The position numbers and the translations under genes are program-made. Shown here one piece after another: positions 22,593 through 29,671 of a stretch of DNA of 29,671 nt. Position 1 is the first letter of the stretch, and each line of letters opens with the position of its first letter. The DNA comes from CAZAEB01 sp964484095. Lineage in GTDB: Bacteria > Patescibacteriota > Microgenomatia > UBA12405 > BS750m-G30. Below the pieces are notes generated by a model. It worked only from the letters and a program-made list of their open reading frames with translations. It made no database searches and was not told where the DNA came from. The stretch is from positions 1-29,671 of the forward strand of contig CAZAEB010000005.1 of assembly GCA_964484095.1 (NCBI GenBank), read 5' to 3'.

Positions 22593-23300
22593 ATGTCTGG
22601 ACATTCAAAGTGGGAGAATATAAAGCGGAAAAAAGGTGCAGAAGACAAAAAAAGAGGCCAAGCTTTTGGGAAATTAGCAAAAGCAATAACCATTGCTGTA
22701 AAAGAGGGAGGCTCGAGCAATCCGGAAATTAATTCACACTTAAGAATGGCAATTGCCCAAGCCAAGGCTGCCAGTATGCCCAAAAACAGCATAGAAAGAG
22801 CTCAGGATAAGGGAGATAAAAAGAACAGTAATATGGAAGAGTTTTTTCTTGAAGGTTATGGGCCGGGAGGAATAGCGGTGATGATTGAGGTATTAAGTGA
22901 CAATCGTCAGCGAACGGTTCAAGGAGTTAAAAATATTTTTGCCAAATTTGGCGGAAGTATTGCTGAGCCAGGATCGGTGGCTTTTCAGTTTGAGAGAAGG
23001 GGAGAGGTTAAGATAAATGAAATAGAAGAGAATGAAATTTTAAAATTATTAAATAATGATGTTTTAGATTTTCGTCAAACAGGAAAGTCGGCAACGTTTC
23101 ATCTTTCTCCAGATAAAATTGAGTCATTTAAAAGTTATTGTCAAAAGATGAAAAAGGAGTCTTTCTCTTGGGCTGTAATAATGGTTCCAAAAAATCCAGT
23201 TGAGCTAGAGGATGAAAAAAAAGCTCAAGTGGAAAGTTTTCTTGATCAGTTTGATGAAAACGAGGATGTTAGTCGAGTTTTTACTAATTTGGTGATTTAG
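22593..23300 (+). CDS. yebC: YebC/PmpR-family protein
   Basis: Of 235 residues, the family signature opens the protein ('MSGHSKWENIKRKKGAEDKKRGQAFGKLAKAI'). 'NPEINSHLRMAIAQAKAASMPKNSIERA' and 'EGYGPGGIAVMIEVLSDNRQRTV..VKNIFAKFGG' follow, then an acidic C-terminal domain. YebC-type proteins have been described both as transcription regulators and as factors easing ribosome stalling at proline-rich sequences. The second role would suit a cell that makes the Pro-rich linkers seen in the surface proteins, but that link is only inference. ruvC, a frequent neighbour, is absent. Confidence 0.94.
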   Translation: MSGHSKWENIKRKKGAEDKKRGQAFGKLAKAITIAVKEGGSSNPEINSHLRMAIAQAKAASMPKNSIERAQDKGDKKNSNMEEFFLEGYGPGGIAVMIEVLSDNRQRTVQGVKNIFAKFGGSIAEPGSVAFQFERRGEVKINEIEENEILKLLNNDVLDFRQTGKSATFHLSPDKIESFKSYCQKMKKESFSWAVIMVPKNPVELEDEKKAQVESFLDQFDENEDVSRVFTNLVI

Positions 23301-23304
23301 TCTT

Positions 23305-24081
23305 ATGGACAAAAGAAGACAGTTTGTAATCGCTTCATTGGTAGTGGGAGCAGTTTTTTTATTGATTCGTCTTTTTGGTTCTGCGTGGGATCTAGGGTTT
23401 TGGGGAGAAGCTATCTTGTTTTTTGTTTCTCTTCTGGTAAACCTGGTTCTTTATAGCAAACAGTTAGGAAGCATTCAAAAAGTAGCCACAGTAAGCATTT
23501 TGCCGAGTTTTTTTGCAGTCGGGATTCTTTCTATCTCTCCTCTTATTCGAGCCTCGCTATTAGTAGAAATTGTTTTGTTTTTTCTTTTAGTAGGCGGTTT
23601 TTACGCTTCACTTTTAACAGAGAATGTATTTATTGTCACTATCAAATATAAGACGGTGCCTCTTTATCGAGCCGCCTCCGTTACCGCGTTTCTTCTTTCC
23701 TTGTTGATTGGTTTCTCAATCTTCAATAGTATATTTTCATTAAAGTATTCACCTTGGATAAATGGTTTTTTGATTTTTATAGGTAGTTTTATAATTTTTT
23801 ATCATCTTTTTTGGTCAACAGCGATAGCTGAAGCTGAAAACAAAAACTTTTTTGTTTACGTACTAGTGGCTAGTTTGCTTGTAGCCGAGTTAGCAGTTGC
23901 CATTTCCTTTTGGCCCGTGGGAGTCGGACTGGCTTCTTTGTATTTGGTAAGCATGACGTACGTTTTAGGAGGAATAATTCAGGCGAAGATAAGGGAGAGA
24001 CTGTTTAAAAGAACCCTTCTGGAATATATTGCGATAGGACTGGGAATATTTGTCGCGCTTTTTTTAACCGCAAACCAGTAG
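23305..24081 (+). CDS. Hypothetical polytopic membrane protein
   Basis: This 258-residue protein has about eight hydrophobic segments separated by short loops and no recognised motif. The N-terminus is short and basic (MDKRRQ). A longer basic loop 'QAKIRERLFKRTLLEY' precedes the last helix. It starts four bases after yebC and is probably co-transcribed. I cannot assign a family. The 3' end is followed by the longest non-coding stretch in the window. Confidence 0.72.
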   Translation: MDKRRQFVIASLVVGAVFLLIRLFGSAWDLGFWGEAILFFVSLLVNLVLYSKQLGSIQKVATVSILPSFFAVGILSISPLIRASLLVEIVLFFLLVGGFYASLLTENVFIVTIKYKTVPLYRAASVTAFLLSLLIGFSIFNSIFSLKYSPWINGFLIFIGSFIIFYHLFWSTAIAEAENKNFFVYVLVASLLVAELAVAISFWPVGVGLASLYLVSMTYVLGGIIQAKIRERLFKRTLLEYIAIGLGIFVALFLTANQ

Positions 24082-24197
24082 ATGAGGCAAAAAAAATTAT
24101 TTTAATTTTTTTTAGATGCTTAGGCTAGGGGAGAGGGGAGTATCCTATAATTAGCATTATGTAGCCTATAATATTACTGTATTTTCACAAAAACTAT

Positions 24198-24208
24198 AGG
24201 CCTGTTTT
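24198..24208. repeat. 11-mer direct repeat AGGCCTGTTTT, copy 1
   Basis: This sequence is identical to 24544-24554. Two exact 11-mer pairs inside 820 bases are more than chance would give. Confidence 0.6.
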
Positions 24209-24366
24209 CACGCCTAATCAGATCCTAGCAGTTATATAGTCGGATTGCCAATCACATATACGTAAAGATATAACCCCTTAGGATTGGGAATATTTAAAGT
24301 AGTACTATTGATATAGTTTGATCACTTAACTCCCCGGAGGACTGGTATATATAGAATATGATTATT

Positions 24367-24375
24367 TGTGGATAA
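24367..24375 (-). promoter_or_regulatory. Perfect DnaA-box sequence
   Basis: TGTGGATAA on the plus strand is the exact complement of the E. coli consensus box TTATCCACA. It is single; no further 9/9 copy was seen in the region, so a full oriC is not supported by this alone. Confidence 0.35.
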
Positions 24376-24494
24376 CTTTATTATTCTTTGTCTTGCAATG
24401 TAAGAATACAAAAGAGGTTTAGAAGGTTCTTGGAAAAGTGGCAGTGAAAGAATTATCTCTCTTCCCTGAAAACTAGGGAATAGAAAGAATACTA

Positions 24495-24505
24495 TGTCGC
24501 ACAAT
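24495..24505. repeat. 11-mer TGTCGCACAAT, copy 1
   Basis: This sequence is identical to 24861-24871, which is part of a perfect palindrome. In this copy the left arm is not palindromic (ACTA precedes TG). Confidence 0.6.
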
Positions 24506-24543
24506 GATTCTTTTACGAACCGGTAAGTAGTGACAAGAAGAAG

Positions 24544-24554
24544 AGGCCTGTTTT
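24544..24554. repeat. 11-mer direct repeat AGGCCTGTTTT, copy 2
   Basis: This is the second copy of the motif at 24198, offset by 346 bases. Confidence 0.6.
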
Positions 24555-24589
24555 TATTAAATATTTTGTCTTTTATGTTTTTTCTTATT

Positions 24590-24617
24590 TTGACTAATGA
24601 TTATGTTTTATTAAAAT
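24590..24617 (+). promoter_or_regulatory. Promoter-like sequence inside the intergenic region
   Basis: TTGACT (24590-24595), a 16-bp spacer and TAAAAT (24612-24617). No ORF follows. It could drive the short RNA listed next. Confidence 0.4.
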
Positions 24618-24623
24618 AACTTA

Positions 24624-24689
24624 ACTTATTTATTAGAATAATGATTTGTAGACAGATAGGCTTTAGTGTTGCTGACGCTCCTCTTTTTT
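24624..24689 (+). ncRNA. Candidate small RNA with terminator-like end
   Basis: The predicted transcript starts about 7 bases after the -10 at 24612-24617. It ends in a stem AGG-(bulge)-AGTGT / ACGCT-CCT (24658-24682) with loop TGCTG, followed by CTTTTTT (24683-24689). The stem is short and has one G-U pair and a 4-base bulge, so this is a weak call. Confidence 0.22.
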
Positions 24690-24854
24690 GGCTTTTTAAG
24701 GACTTTTTCAATTAGAAGCATATTTTATATTGATATTAGGCATAAGCCAGGCAGGTGGTTTCATTAGAGCTGTTTTAAGACGTTTTTAGAGACACACCTG
24801 TACCTTTATATGTTTTCTTGTAGTGCTTTTTCGGGCAAGGATTGGCATTATAAT

Positions 24855-24873
24855 AAATTGTGTCGCACAATTT
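24855..24873. repeat. Perfect 8+3+8 palindrome before xer
   Basis: AAATTGTG-TCG-CACAATTT is an exact inverted repeat containing the second TGTCGCACAAT copy. It lies between a TATAAT (24849-24854) and a TTGACA (24872-24877) and overlaps the latter by two bases. It is probably an operator or a recombinase-binding site. Confidence 0.6.
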
Positions 24874-24900
24874 GACATTTGAAAACTAACTAGTTAAAGT
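24872..24900 (+). promoter_or_regulatory. Predicted promoter of xer
   Basis: TTGACA (24872-24877), a 17-bp spacer and TAAAGT (24895-24900). The ATG at 24906 is five bases beyond the -10, again giving almost no leader. The palindrome touches the -35. Confidence 0.5.
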
Positions 24901-24905
24901 TGTTT

Positions 24906-25850
24906 ATGCAGTCGACTAATAGTATTCGCCAGCTAATTAATAGTTTTCTTGATTATCTTGAAGTCGAAAAAAATCGGTCTCCTCTTACAATTAGAAACTA
25001 TCATCACTACTTAATTTCTCTAGCCAGTTATCTTGAAAAAAGCTTGGGCCGCTCCCCTACTCTTTTTGATATCAATTCTGAAAATGTCAGAAAATTTAGA
25101 GTTCACCTTTCAAAGCGAAAAAACATAGAAGGCAACTATCTAAAAAAGATTACTCAGGGTTATTACATGATTGCCCTAAGATCATTTTTGCGCTGGCTGA
25201 CTAAAAACGATCGCAAGGTAATGTCCCCGGAAAAAATTGATCTTCCTAAGGCCGAGTCTCATCAGGTTAAATTTCTGACAAGTGATCAGGTAATTAGACT
25301 CTTAAACCAACCTACTCTTTCTGGTGAAATTGGCCTCAGAAATAAGGCAATATTAGAGCTTCTTTTTTCTACAGGCCTTAGAGTCGGCGAGCTTGTTTCC
25401 CTAAACAGAGATCAGATAAACATTAAAACCAGGGAACTGGGTGTGATAGGAAAAGGAAATAGACCGAGATTGGTGTTTATCAGTGTCAGAGCTCAGAAAT
25501 TCTTAGAGCGCTATCTGGTGGCCAGAACTGATCATTACAAGCCTCTTTTTATCCGTTATTCCGGAAAAAAACCTGATCCATCAATGGGCGGTGATGCAGT
25601 TAGGTTAACGGCCAGGTCTATTCAAAGAATGATCGAGAAATACCGAAAGAAGGCTGGGTTGGTAATTGCGGTTACTCCTCATGTTCTTAGGCATAGTTTT
25701 GCTACTGACCTTTTGTTTCATGGAGCTGATTTAAGGTCGGTTCAGGAGCTCTTGGGTCATAAGAATGTTGGCACTACTCAGATATATACTCATGTTACCA
25801 ATAAAAGATTAAGAGAGATTCACGGTAAATATCATAGCGGAAACAGGTGA
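24906..25850 (+). CDS. Xer-type site-specific tyrosine recombinase
   Basis: This 314-residue protein has an N-terminal SAM-like core-binding domain (about 5-100, 'FLDYLEVEKNRSPLTIRNYHHYL') and a C-terminal catalytic domain. All catalytic residues are present: Arg159 (STGLRVGEL), Lys183 (GKGNRPR), His259 and Arg262 (HVLRHSF), His285 (LLGHKN) and Tyr294 (IYTHV). Length and motifs fit XerC/XerD/XerA, which resolve chromosome dimers; an integron- or phage-type integrase is less likely in this housekeeping context. The ATG at 24906 is chosen over TTG at 24900 because of promoter position. It converges on gyrA with a 2-base gap. Confidence 0.9.
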   Translation: MQSTNSIRQLINSFLDYLEVEKNRSPLTIRNYHHYLISLASYLEKSLGRSPTLFDINSENVRKFRVHLSKRKNIEGNYLKKITQGYYMIALRSFLRWLTKNDRKVMSPEKIDLPKAESHQVKFLTSDQVIRLLNQPTLSGEIGLRNKAILELLFSTGLRVGELVSLNRDQINIKTRELGVIGKGNRPRLVFISVRAQKFLERYLVARTDHYKPLFIRYSGKKPDPSMGGDAVRLTARSIQRMIEKYRKKAGLVIAVTPHVLRHSFATDLLFHGADLRSVQELLGHKNVGTTQIYTHVTNKRLREIHGKYHSGNR

Positions 25851-25852
25851 GG

Positions 25853-28689
25853 TTATTTTTCTTTGCTAGTTTCTTCCTCTTGATCAAGGCCACTTTTTTG
25901 CAAACAAGCCAAAGCGGCAACAACATCTTTATTCGGTCCTTTTTTCATTCTCATTAATATTACTCCCTGAGTAGTTCTGCCCAAAACAGGAATATTTTTT
26001 GCTGGTAATTTTATTACTTGAGCTTGTTTTGAGGTGATTATTACCTGTTCTACGCCTTGATCAATTACTCTGGCGCAGGCAACGGTGCCTGTTTTACTGT
26101 TGATATTAGCCACCTTTACGCCCACCCCACTTCTTTTTTGCAAAGGATATTTATAAACATCGGTTCTTTTGCCAATACCATTTTTCATGATCACCAAAAG
26201 ATGTTTAAAAATCTTGCGACGCTTGTCTTTTACCTGAGGCAGTTTTTCCGGAATCACATCCATACTTACCAGCAGATCGCTGTCTTTTAGGGATATTCCT
26301 TTTACTCCGGAAGCGCTTCGGCCTATTGGTCTGGCGTCCTTTTCCGAAAAACGAATACATTTTCCTTTTTGAGTAACCATGAAAATTTGATCGTTTCCTG
26401 AAGTTAGCTTGGTATCTACCAACTCGTCATTGTCTTTTAGGTTAATAGCAATAATTCCCGAGGTTCTTATGTTGGTAAATTTGTCAATAGAAGTTTTTTT
26501 AATAAGCCCATTTTGGGTGGCAATGGCGATATTTCCCTTCTGGTTCTTTTTCACTGTCAGGACAGACTCGATCCTTTCATCTTGTTCAATATTGATAAGA
26601 TTTACAATAGCCTGGCCTTTTGACTGGCGCGAGACATCTGGCAGTTCCCAGGCTCTTAATTTGAAAACTCTTCCTTTGTTGGTAAAAAAGAAAATAAAAT
26701 CATGAGTTTCTGCAAAGATCATATGGTCAATTTCATCCTCTTCCCTTTTGGTCATTCCCACAGTTCCCTTTCCTCCTCTTCTTTGTGTTCGAAAGGTGTC
26801 CCTAGGAAGTCTTTTTACATAGCCGGTTTTGGTAATACTAATAATGTTTTCATGATTTGGAATTAGGTCCTCGTCTGAAAATTCATCAACTTTATTTTTG
26901 TAAACCTTAGTTCTTCTTTTGTCTCCATACTTTTCGACTATTTCTTGAAGTTCTTTTCTAATCACTATCAGCATTTCTCCTGGTTTAATGAGAATGGCGA
27001 TAAGCCCATCAATAAGTTTACTGATTTCTTTATATTCATCTTCGATTCTTTGTCTTTCTAGGGCAGCCAATCTTCTAAGCTGAAGGTCTAAAATTGCTTG
27101 GGCCTGAAGACTGGTGAGGCCGAATTTGCTCATAAGATTGGTTTTGGCGATTTCAGCAGACTTAGATTTTTTGATAGTTTCAATTACTGCGTCTAGGTTA
27201 TCCAAGGCGATTTTCAAGCNNNNNNNNNNNNNNNNNNNNNNNNNNNNNNNNNNNNNNNNNNNNNNNNNNNNNNNNNNNNNNNNNNNNNNNNNNNNNNNNN
27301 NNNNNNNNNNNNNNNNNNNGATTTTTTGATAGTTTCAATTACTGCGTCTAGGTTATCCAAGGCGATTTTCAAGCCCTCAAGAATATGAGAACGCATTTTG
27401 GCTTCCTTGAGTTCAAAAATTGTTCTTCGGCGAACAATTTCATGACGATGACGTAAAAACAAAAGGACAATCTGGCGCAGGTTTAACAACTGAGGAACAC
27501 CGTCTACTAAGGCGACTATGTTGCCTGGATAGCTGGTTTGAAGCTGGGTTAGCTTGTATAACTTATTAAGGACGGTTCTGGCAATAGCCGTTCGTTTTAG
27601 TTCGACAACAACCCGTATTCCTTTCCGGTCCGACTCATCTCTAAGATCAAAAATACCGACAATTTTTTTGTCTTTAGCTAGTTGAGCAATTTTTGCCACC
27701 ATTTCTGCCTTGTTTACCTGGTAAGGAATCTCTGAGATGATGATTACCATTTTCCCATTCTTTGCTTCTTCTATTTCCGCTTTTCCCCTTAAAACTATTT
27801 TTCCTTTTCCGGTGGTGTATAGCTCTTTTATTGCCTCGCTGTCATATATCATGCCCCCTGTAGGAAAGTCTGGTCCCTTAATAAACCCAATGAGATCTTC
27901 AACGGTTGCCTTTGTTTCGAATTCAAACTTTTTACTTTCCAGAGCGTAAACGTCTTTTAATATTTGATCTCTTTCGGTCAATTCTTTTGTTTTTATTTTT
28001 TCAAACTCAATTTCTGTTTCCTCGGCAGGTTCTTCGATAGTTCCTTTTTCAATCATTACCATGGCGGCATTGATTACCTCCTGTAGATTGTGAGGAGGAA
28101 TTTTTGTTGCCATGCCAACGGCAATCCCGTCAGCGCCATTTAATAAAAGATTGGGAAGTCTTGCAGGTAGAACGGTTGGTTCATTTAGGGTGTTGTCAAA
28201 ATTGGGTGTTTCATCAACAGTTTCCTTTTTAAGGTCGGCAAGCATTTCTTGAGAAATTTTTGGCAGTCGACATTCTGTATACCTCATCGCTGCGGGAGGG
28301 TCATTGTCAATCGAGCCAAAGTTTCCCTGACCATCAATAAGCATGTACCTCAGTGAGAAATTTTGAGCCATTCTTACCATTGCGTAGTACACGGCCGAAT
28401 CTCCATGGGGATGATATTTACCTAGTACTTCTCCGACCACTTTCGCCGATTTTGTGTATCTTCCTCCTGGAGATAGTCCCATTTGCTGCATAGCGAAAAG
28501 AATACGTCTGTGAACTGGTTTAAGACCGTCTCGGACATCCGGTAAGGCTCGGGAAACAATCACACTCATTGCGTAGTCAAGATACGATTTTTGCATTTCC
28601 TTGACAATGTCTACGTTGTGAACTTTACCAATGTCGAGTTTTTCGACTGCCGGCTTTGTATTTTCTGTATTTTTCTCTTTTTTGTCCAT
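25853..28689 (-). CDS. gyrA: DNA gyrase subunit A (interrupted by an assembly gap)
   Basis: The N-terminal part covers 27320-28689 and the C-terminal part 25853-27219. If the 100 Ns and one copy of the 55-bp flanking duplication are removed (155 bases in all), the frame is continuous and encodes 893 residues. The catalytic Tyr137 is in AAMRYTE. The GyrA box QRRGGKG is exact, which separates it from ParC, and the C-terminal beta-pinwheel repeats are clear. Residue 102, equivalent to E. coli Asp87, is Tyr. About 43 extra charged residues lie at about 216-260. The start is 3 bases after the gyrB stop. The gene supplies negative supercoiling with GyrB. Confidence 0.93.
27165..27219. repeat. 55-bp duplicate flanking the assembly gap (copy 1)
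   Basis: Identical to 27320-27374, on the other side of the Ns. Both copies encode the same GyrA residues (…ALDNLDAVIETIKK…). This is an overlap of contig ends left uncollapsed by scaffolding. Confidence 0.97.
27220..27319. other. Scaffold gap of 100 Ns
   Basis: Exactly 100 Ns, the usual placeholder for a gap of unknown size. The flanking identity implies the true gap is absent (a 55-bp overlap). Confidence 0.98.
27320..27374. repeat. 55-bp duplicate flanking the assembly gap (copy 2)
   Basis: Second copy of 27165-27219. A length of 55 suggests a de Bruijn k-mer overlap. Confidence 0.97.
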
Positions 28690-28692
28690 TTT

Positions 28693-29671
28693 TTATATAT
28701 CAATATCAGCTAACTTAGCATGAGTCTGGATAAATCTTTTTCTTGGCGGCACCTCTTCACCCATCAGGGTTGAGAAGACCTGATCCGCTTTTTGGGCGTC
28801 TTCAATACCGATTCTTTTTAATACTCGATTTTTTGGATTCATGGTTGTTTCCCATAATTGTTCAGGGTTCATTTCTCCCAACCCTTTGTATCTTTGTATA
28901 TTTGCCCCTTCGCCAATTTCTGCCAAAACTCGCTCTTTTTCTTCTTCGGCATAAACATATTGGGCTTTTTTATTTGCAGAGATTTTATATAGAGGTGGCT
29001 GGGCAAGATACAAATGTCCTTTTTCAATGGTTTCGGGCAAATATCGATAGAAGAAAGTTAAAAGAAGGGTGGCGATGTGGGCTCCGTCTACGTCAGCGTC
29101 GCACATAATAATGATTAGATGATAGCGAAGTCTTTCTGGGTCAAGCTTTTCCCCTATTCCCATCCCTAGGGCAGTAATTAGATTTCTAAACTCTGAAAAC
29201 TCAATAATTTTATCAATACGAGATTTTTCAGCATTCAAAACCTTTCCCCTTAGGGGGAGAATTGCTTGAAACTTTCGGTCTCGTCCTTGTTTGGCGCTTC
29301 CTCCTGCTGAGTCTCCCTCAACGATGTATAATTCTGACTCTTCCGGCTTTTTACTTGAGCAGTCGGCTAATTTTCCCGGCAGTCCCAACGAGTCAAAAAC
29401 TCCCTTTCTCATAATTGAGTCTTTAGCGGCTTTGGCGGCCATTCTAGCTTTTAGTTCAAGAAGAGATTTTGCTAATATCGTTTTACCGGTTTGGGGGTGT
29501 TCCTCAAGATAGGTTGACAGTTCGTCGCGAACAACCTTAGCAACAAACGGCTGAACCTCGCTATTTCCCAGTTTTCCTTTGGTTTGTCCTTCAAACTGAA
29601 GGTTGCTGGAAGGCATTTTTACAGAAATTACCGCTGTCAATCCTCCCCTGGTATCATCACCGCTAATTTTT
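28693..29671 (-). CDS. gyrB: DNA gyrase subunit B, 3' part
   Basis: About 325 C-terminal residues are present; the gene runs off the window end, and the frame is open through 29671 (upstream residues ISGDDTRGG continue the family pattern 'GLTAVISVK'). Visible are 'FEGQTKGKLGNSEV', the Toprim motif 'LYIVEGDSAGGSAKQGRDRKFQAILPLRGK', 'MCDADVDGAHI' with its DxD metal site, and the C-terminal 'RYKGLGEMNPEQLWETTMNP'. There is no large E. coli-type insertion, which fits the compact form of most bacteria. It is co-transcribed with gyrA, 3 bases downstream. Confidence 0.97.
   Translation of the reverse strand, partial: KISGDDTRGGLTAVISVKMPSSNLQFEGQTKGKLGNSEVQPFVAKVVRDELSTYLEEHPQTGKTILAKSLLELKARMAAKAAKDSIMRKGVFDSLGLPGKLADCSSKKPEESELYIVEGDSAGGSAKQGRDRKFQAILPLRGKVLNAEKSRIDKIIEFSEFRNLITALGMGIGEKLDPERLRYHLIIIMCDADVDGAHIATLLLTFFYRYLPETIEKGHLYLAQPPLYKISANKKAQYVYAEEEKERVLAEIGEGANIQRYKGLGEMNPEQLWETTMNPKNRVLKRIGIEDAQKADQVFSTLMGEEVPPRKRFIQTHAKLADIDI

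Larger units (their letters stand above)
24082..24905. other. Long structured intergenic region upstream of xer
   Basis: No credible ORF is found in about 820 bases, although genes elsewhere here are nearly contiguous. It is AT-rich and holds short direct repeats: CCTATAAT at 24144 and 24165, AGGCCTGTTTT at 24198 and 24544, ACTTAACT at 24324 and 24619, TGTCGCACAAT at 24495 and 24861, and TGAAAACTA at 24467 and 24880. Inverted repeats include GCCTATA/TATAGGC (24164-24170, 24195-24201) and TTCCCT/AGGGAA around 24462-24479. One perfect DnaA box and a possible sRNA unit are listed separately. No T-loop or other tRNA/tmRNA hallmark is seen. Confidence 0.7.

Noticed and set aside
24089..24113. Terminator after the 23305 gene
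   Set aside because: The inverted repeat A8TT/AAT8 is perfect (10 bp) but made only of A and T; the stem is too weak to call a terminator with confidence.
24322..24504. 60-residue minus-strand ORF in the intergenic region
   Set aside because: Low-complexity composition, no ribosome-binding site, no recognisable pattern; it overlaps repeats and the DnaA box.
24082..24905. tRNA, tmRNA, RNase P RNA, SRP RNA or CRISPR array
   Set aside because: No TTCGA-type T loop, no SRP GGAA/AGCA core, no recognisable P4-like RNase P core and no regularly spaced repeats.
24906..25850. Phage or integron integrase marking a mobile element
   Set aside because: No other mobile-element genes, no tRNA-end att site next to it, and it resembles housekeeping Xer in length and motifs.
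25853..28689. Two separate or frameshifted gyrA genes
   Set aside because: The break coincides with 100 Ns flanked by an identical 55-bp overlap; the frame closes when the duplicate is removed.
28743..29512. Plus-strand ORFs opposite gyrB
   Set aside because: They are antisense shadows of a strongly conserved gene and show no protein-like pattern.
1..29671. UGA recoded as Gly (SR1/Gracilibacteria code)
   Set aside because: TGA serves as a true stop for the genes ending at 21626 and 25850, and full-length conserved proteins show no in-frame TGA.

Overview
The window reads as a chromosomal scaffold piece from an AT-rich, gene-dense bacterium of the Candidate Phyla Radiation (Patescibacteria). 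A Microgenomates-type lineage is my inference from the proteins: cohesin/dockerin surface genes, very short housekeeping proteins, and several enzyme families reduced to shells without their active-site residues. TGA is used as a stop (for example at 21624-21626 and 25848-25850), so the code is the standard one and not the SR1/Gracilibacteria code.

Layout. Positions 1-4552 hold five co-directional genes for exported or membrane-anchored proteins with cohesin-like, fibronectin-III-like and dockerin modules joined by Pro/Thr linkers. Positions 4581-8059 hold an information-processing run: bS21, YqeY, a truncated YbeY, DnaX, EbfC and RecR. A coiled-coil protein and CysS follow, then bS6-SSB-bS18, a barrel-sandwich-hybrid protein, and two extracytoplasmic proteases (S41/Ctp and HtrA). 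bL31 and an N-terminally truncated RF1 (14331-15235) converge on a minus-strand operon of an Ig-like protein, a secreted DUF5666-like protein and HisS. From a divergent promoter at about 17.7 kb the plus strand resumes with a metal-site-less MBL-like protein, DnaB, an Lgt-like membrane protein, a DksA/TraR zinc finger, an RluA-type synthase, a degenerate LCP/LytR_C protein, YebC and a polytopic membrane protein. tRNA-Leu(CAA) lies on the minus strand at 19.7 kb.

Positions 24082-24905 form the only long non-coding stretch, just upstream of a Xer-type tyrosine recombinase. It carries repeated 11-mers, a perfect 8+3+8 palindrome, one perfect DnaA box and a possible small-RNA unit. The window ends with gyrA and the 3' part of gyrB on the minus strand. 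gyrA is interrupted by 100 Ns flanked by the same 55 bp on both sides, which is an assembly artefact and not a broken gene.

Recurring themes. (1) Many transcription units have a recognisable -10 only 5-9 bases before the ATG, implying leaderless or nearly leaderless mRNAs, while a minority (bS21, EbfC, SSB) have strong Shine-Dalgarno sequences. (2) At least four proteins keep a family fold but lack catalytic residues (YbeY-, MBL-, Lgt- and LCP-like). (3) The most unusual loci are the compact cohesin/dockerin cluster and the structured intergenic region next to xer.
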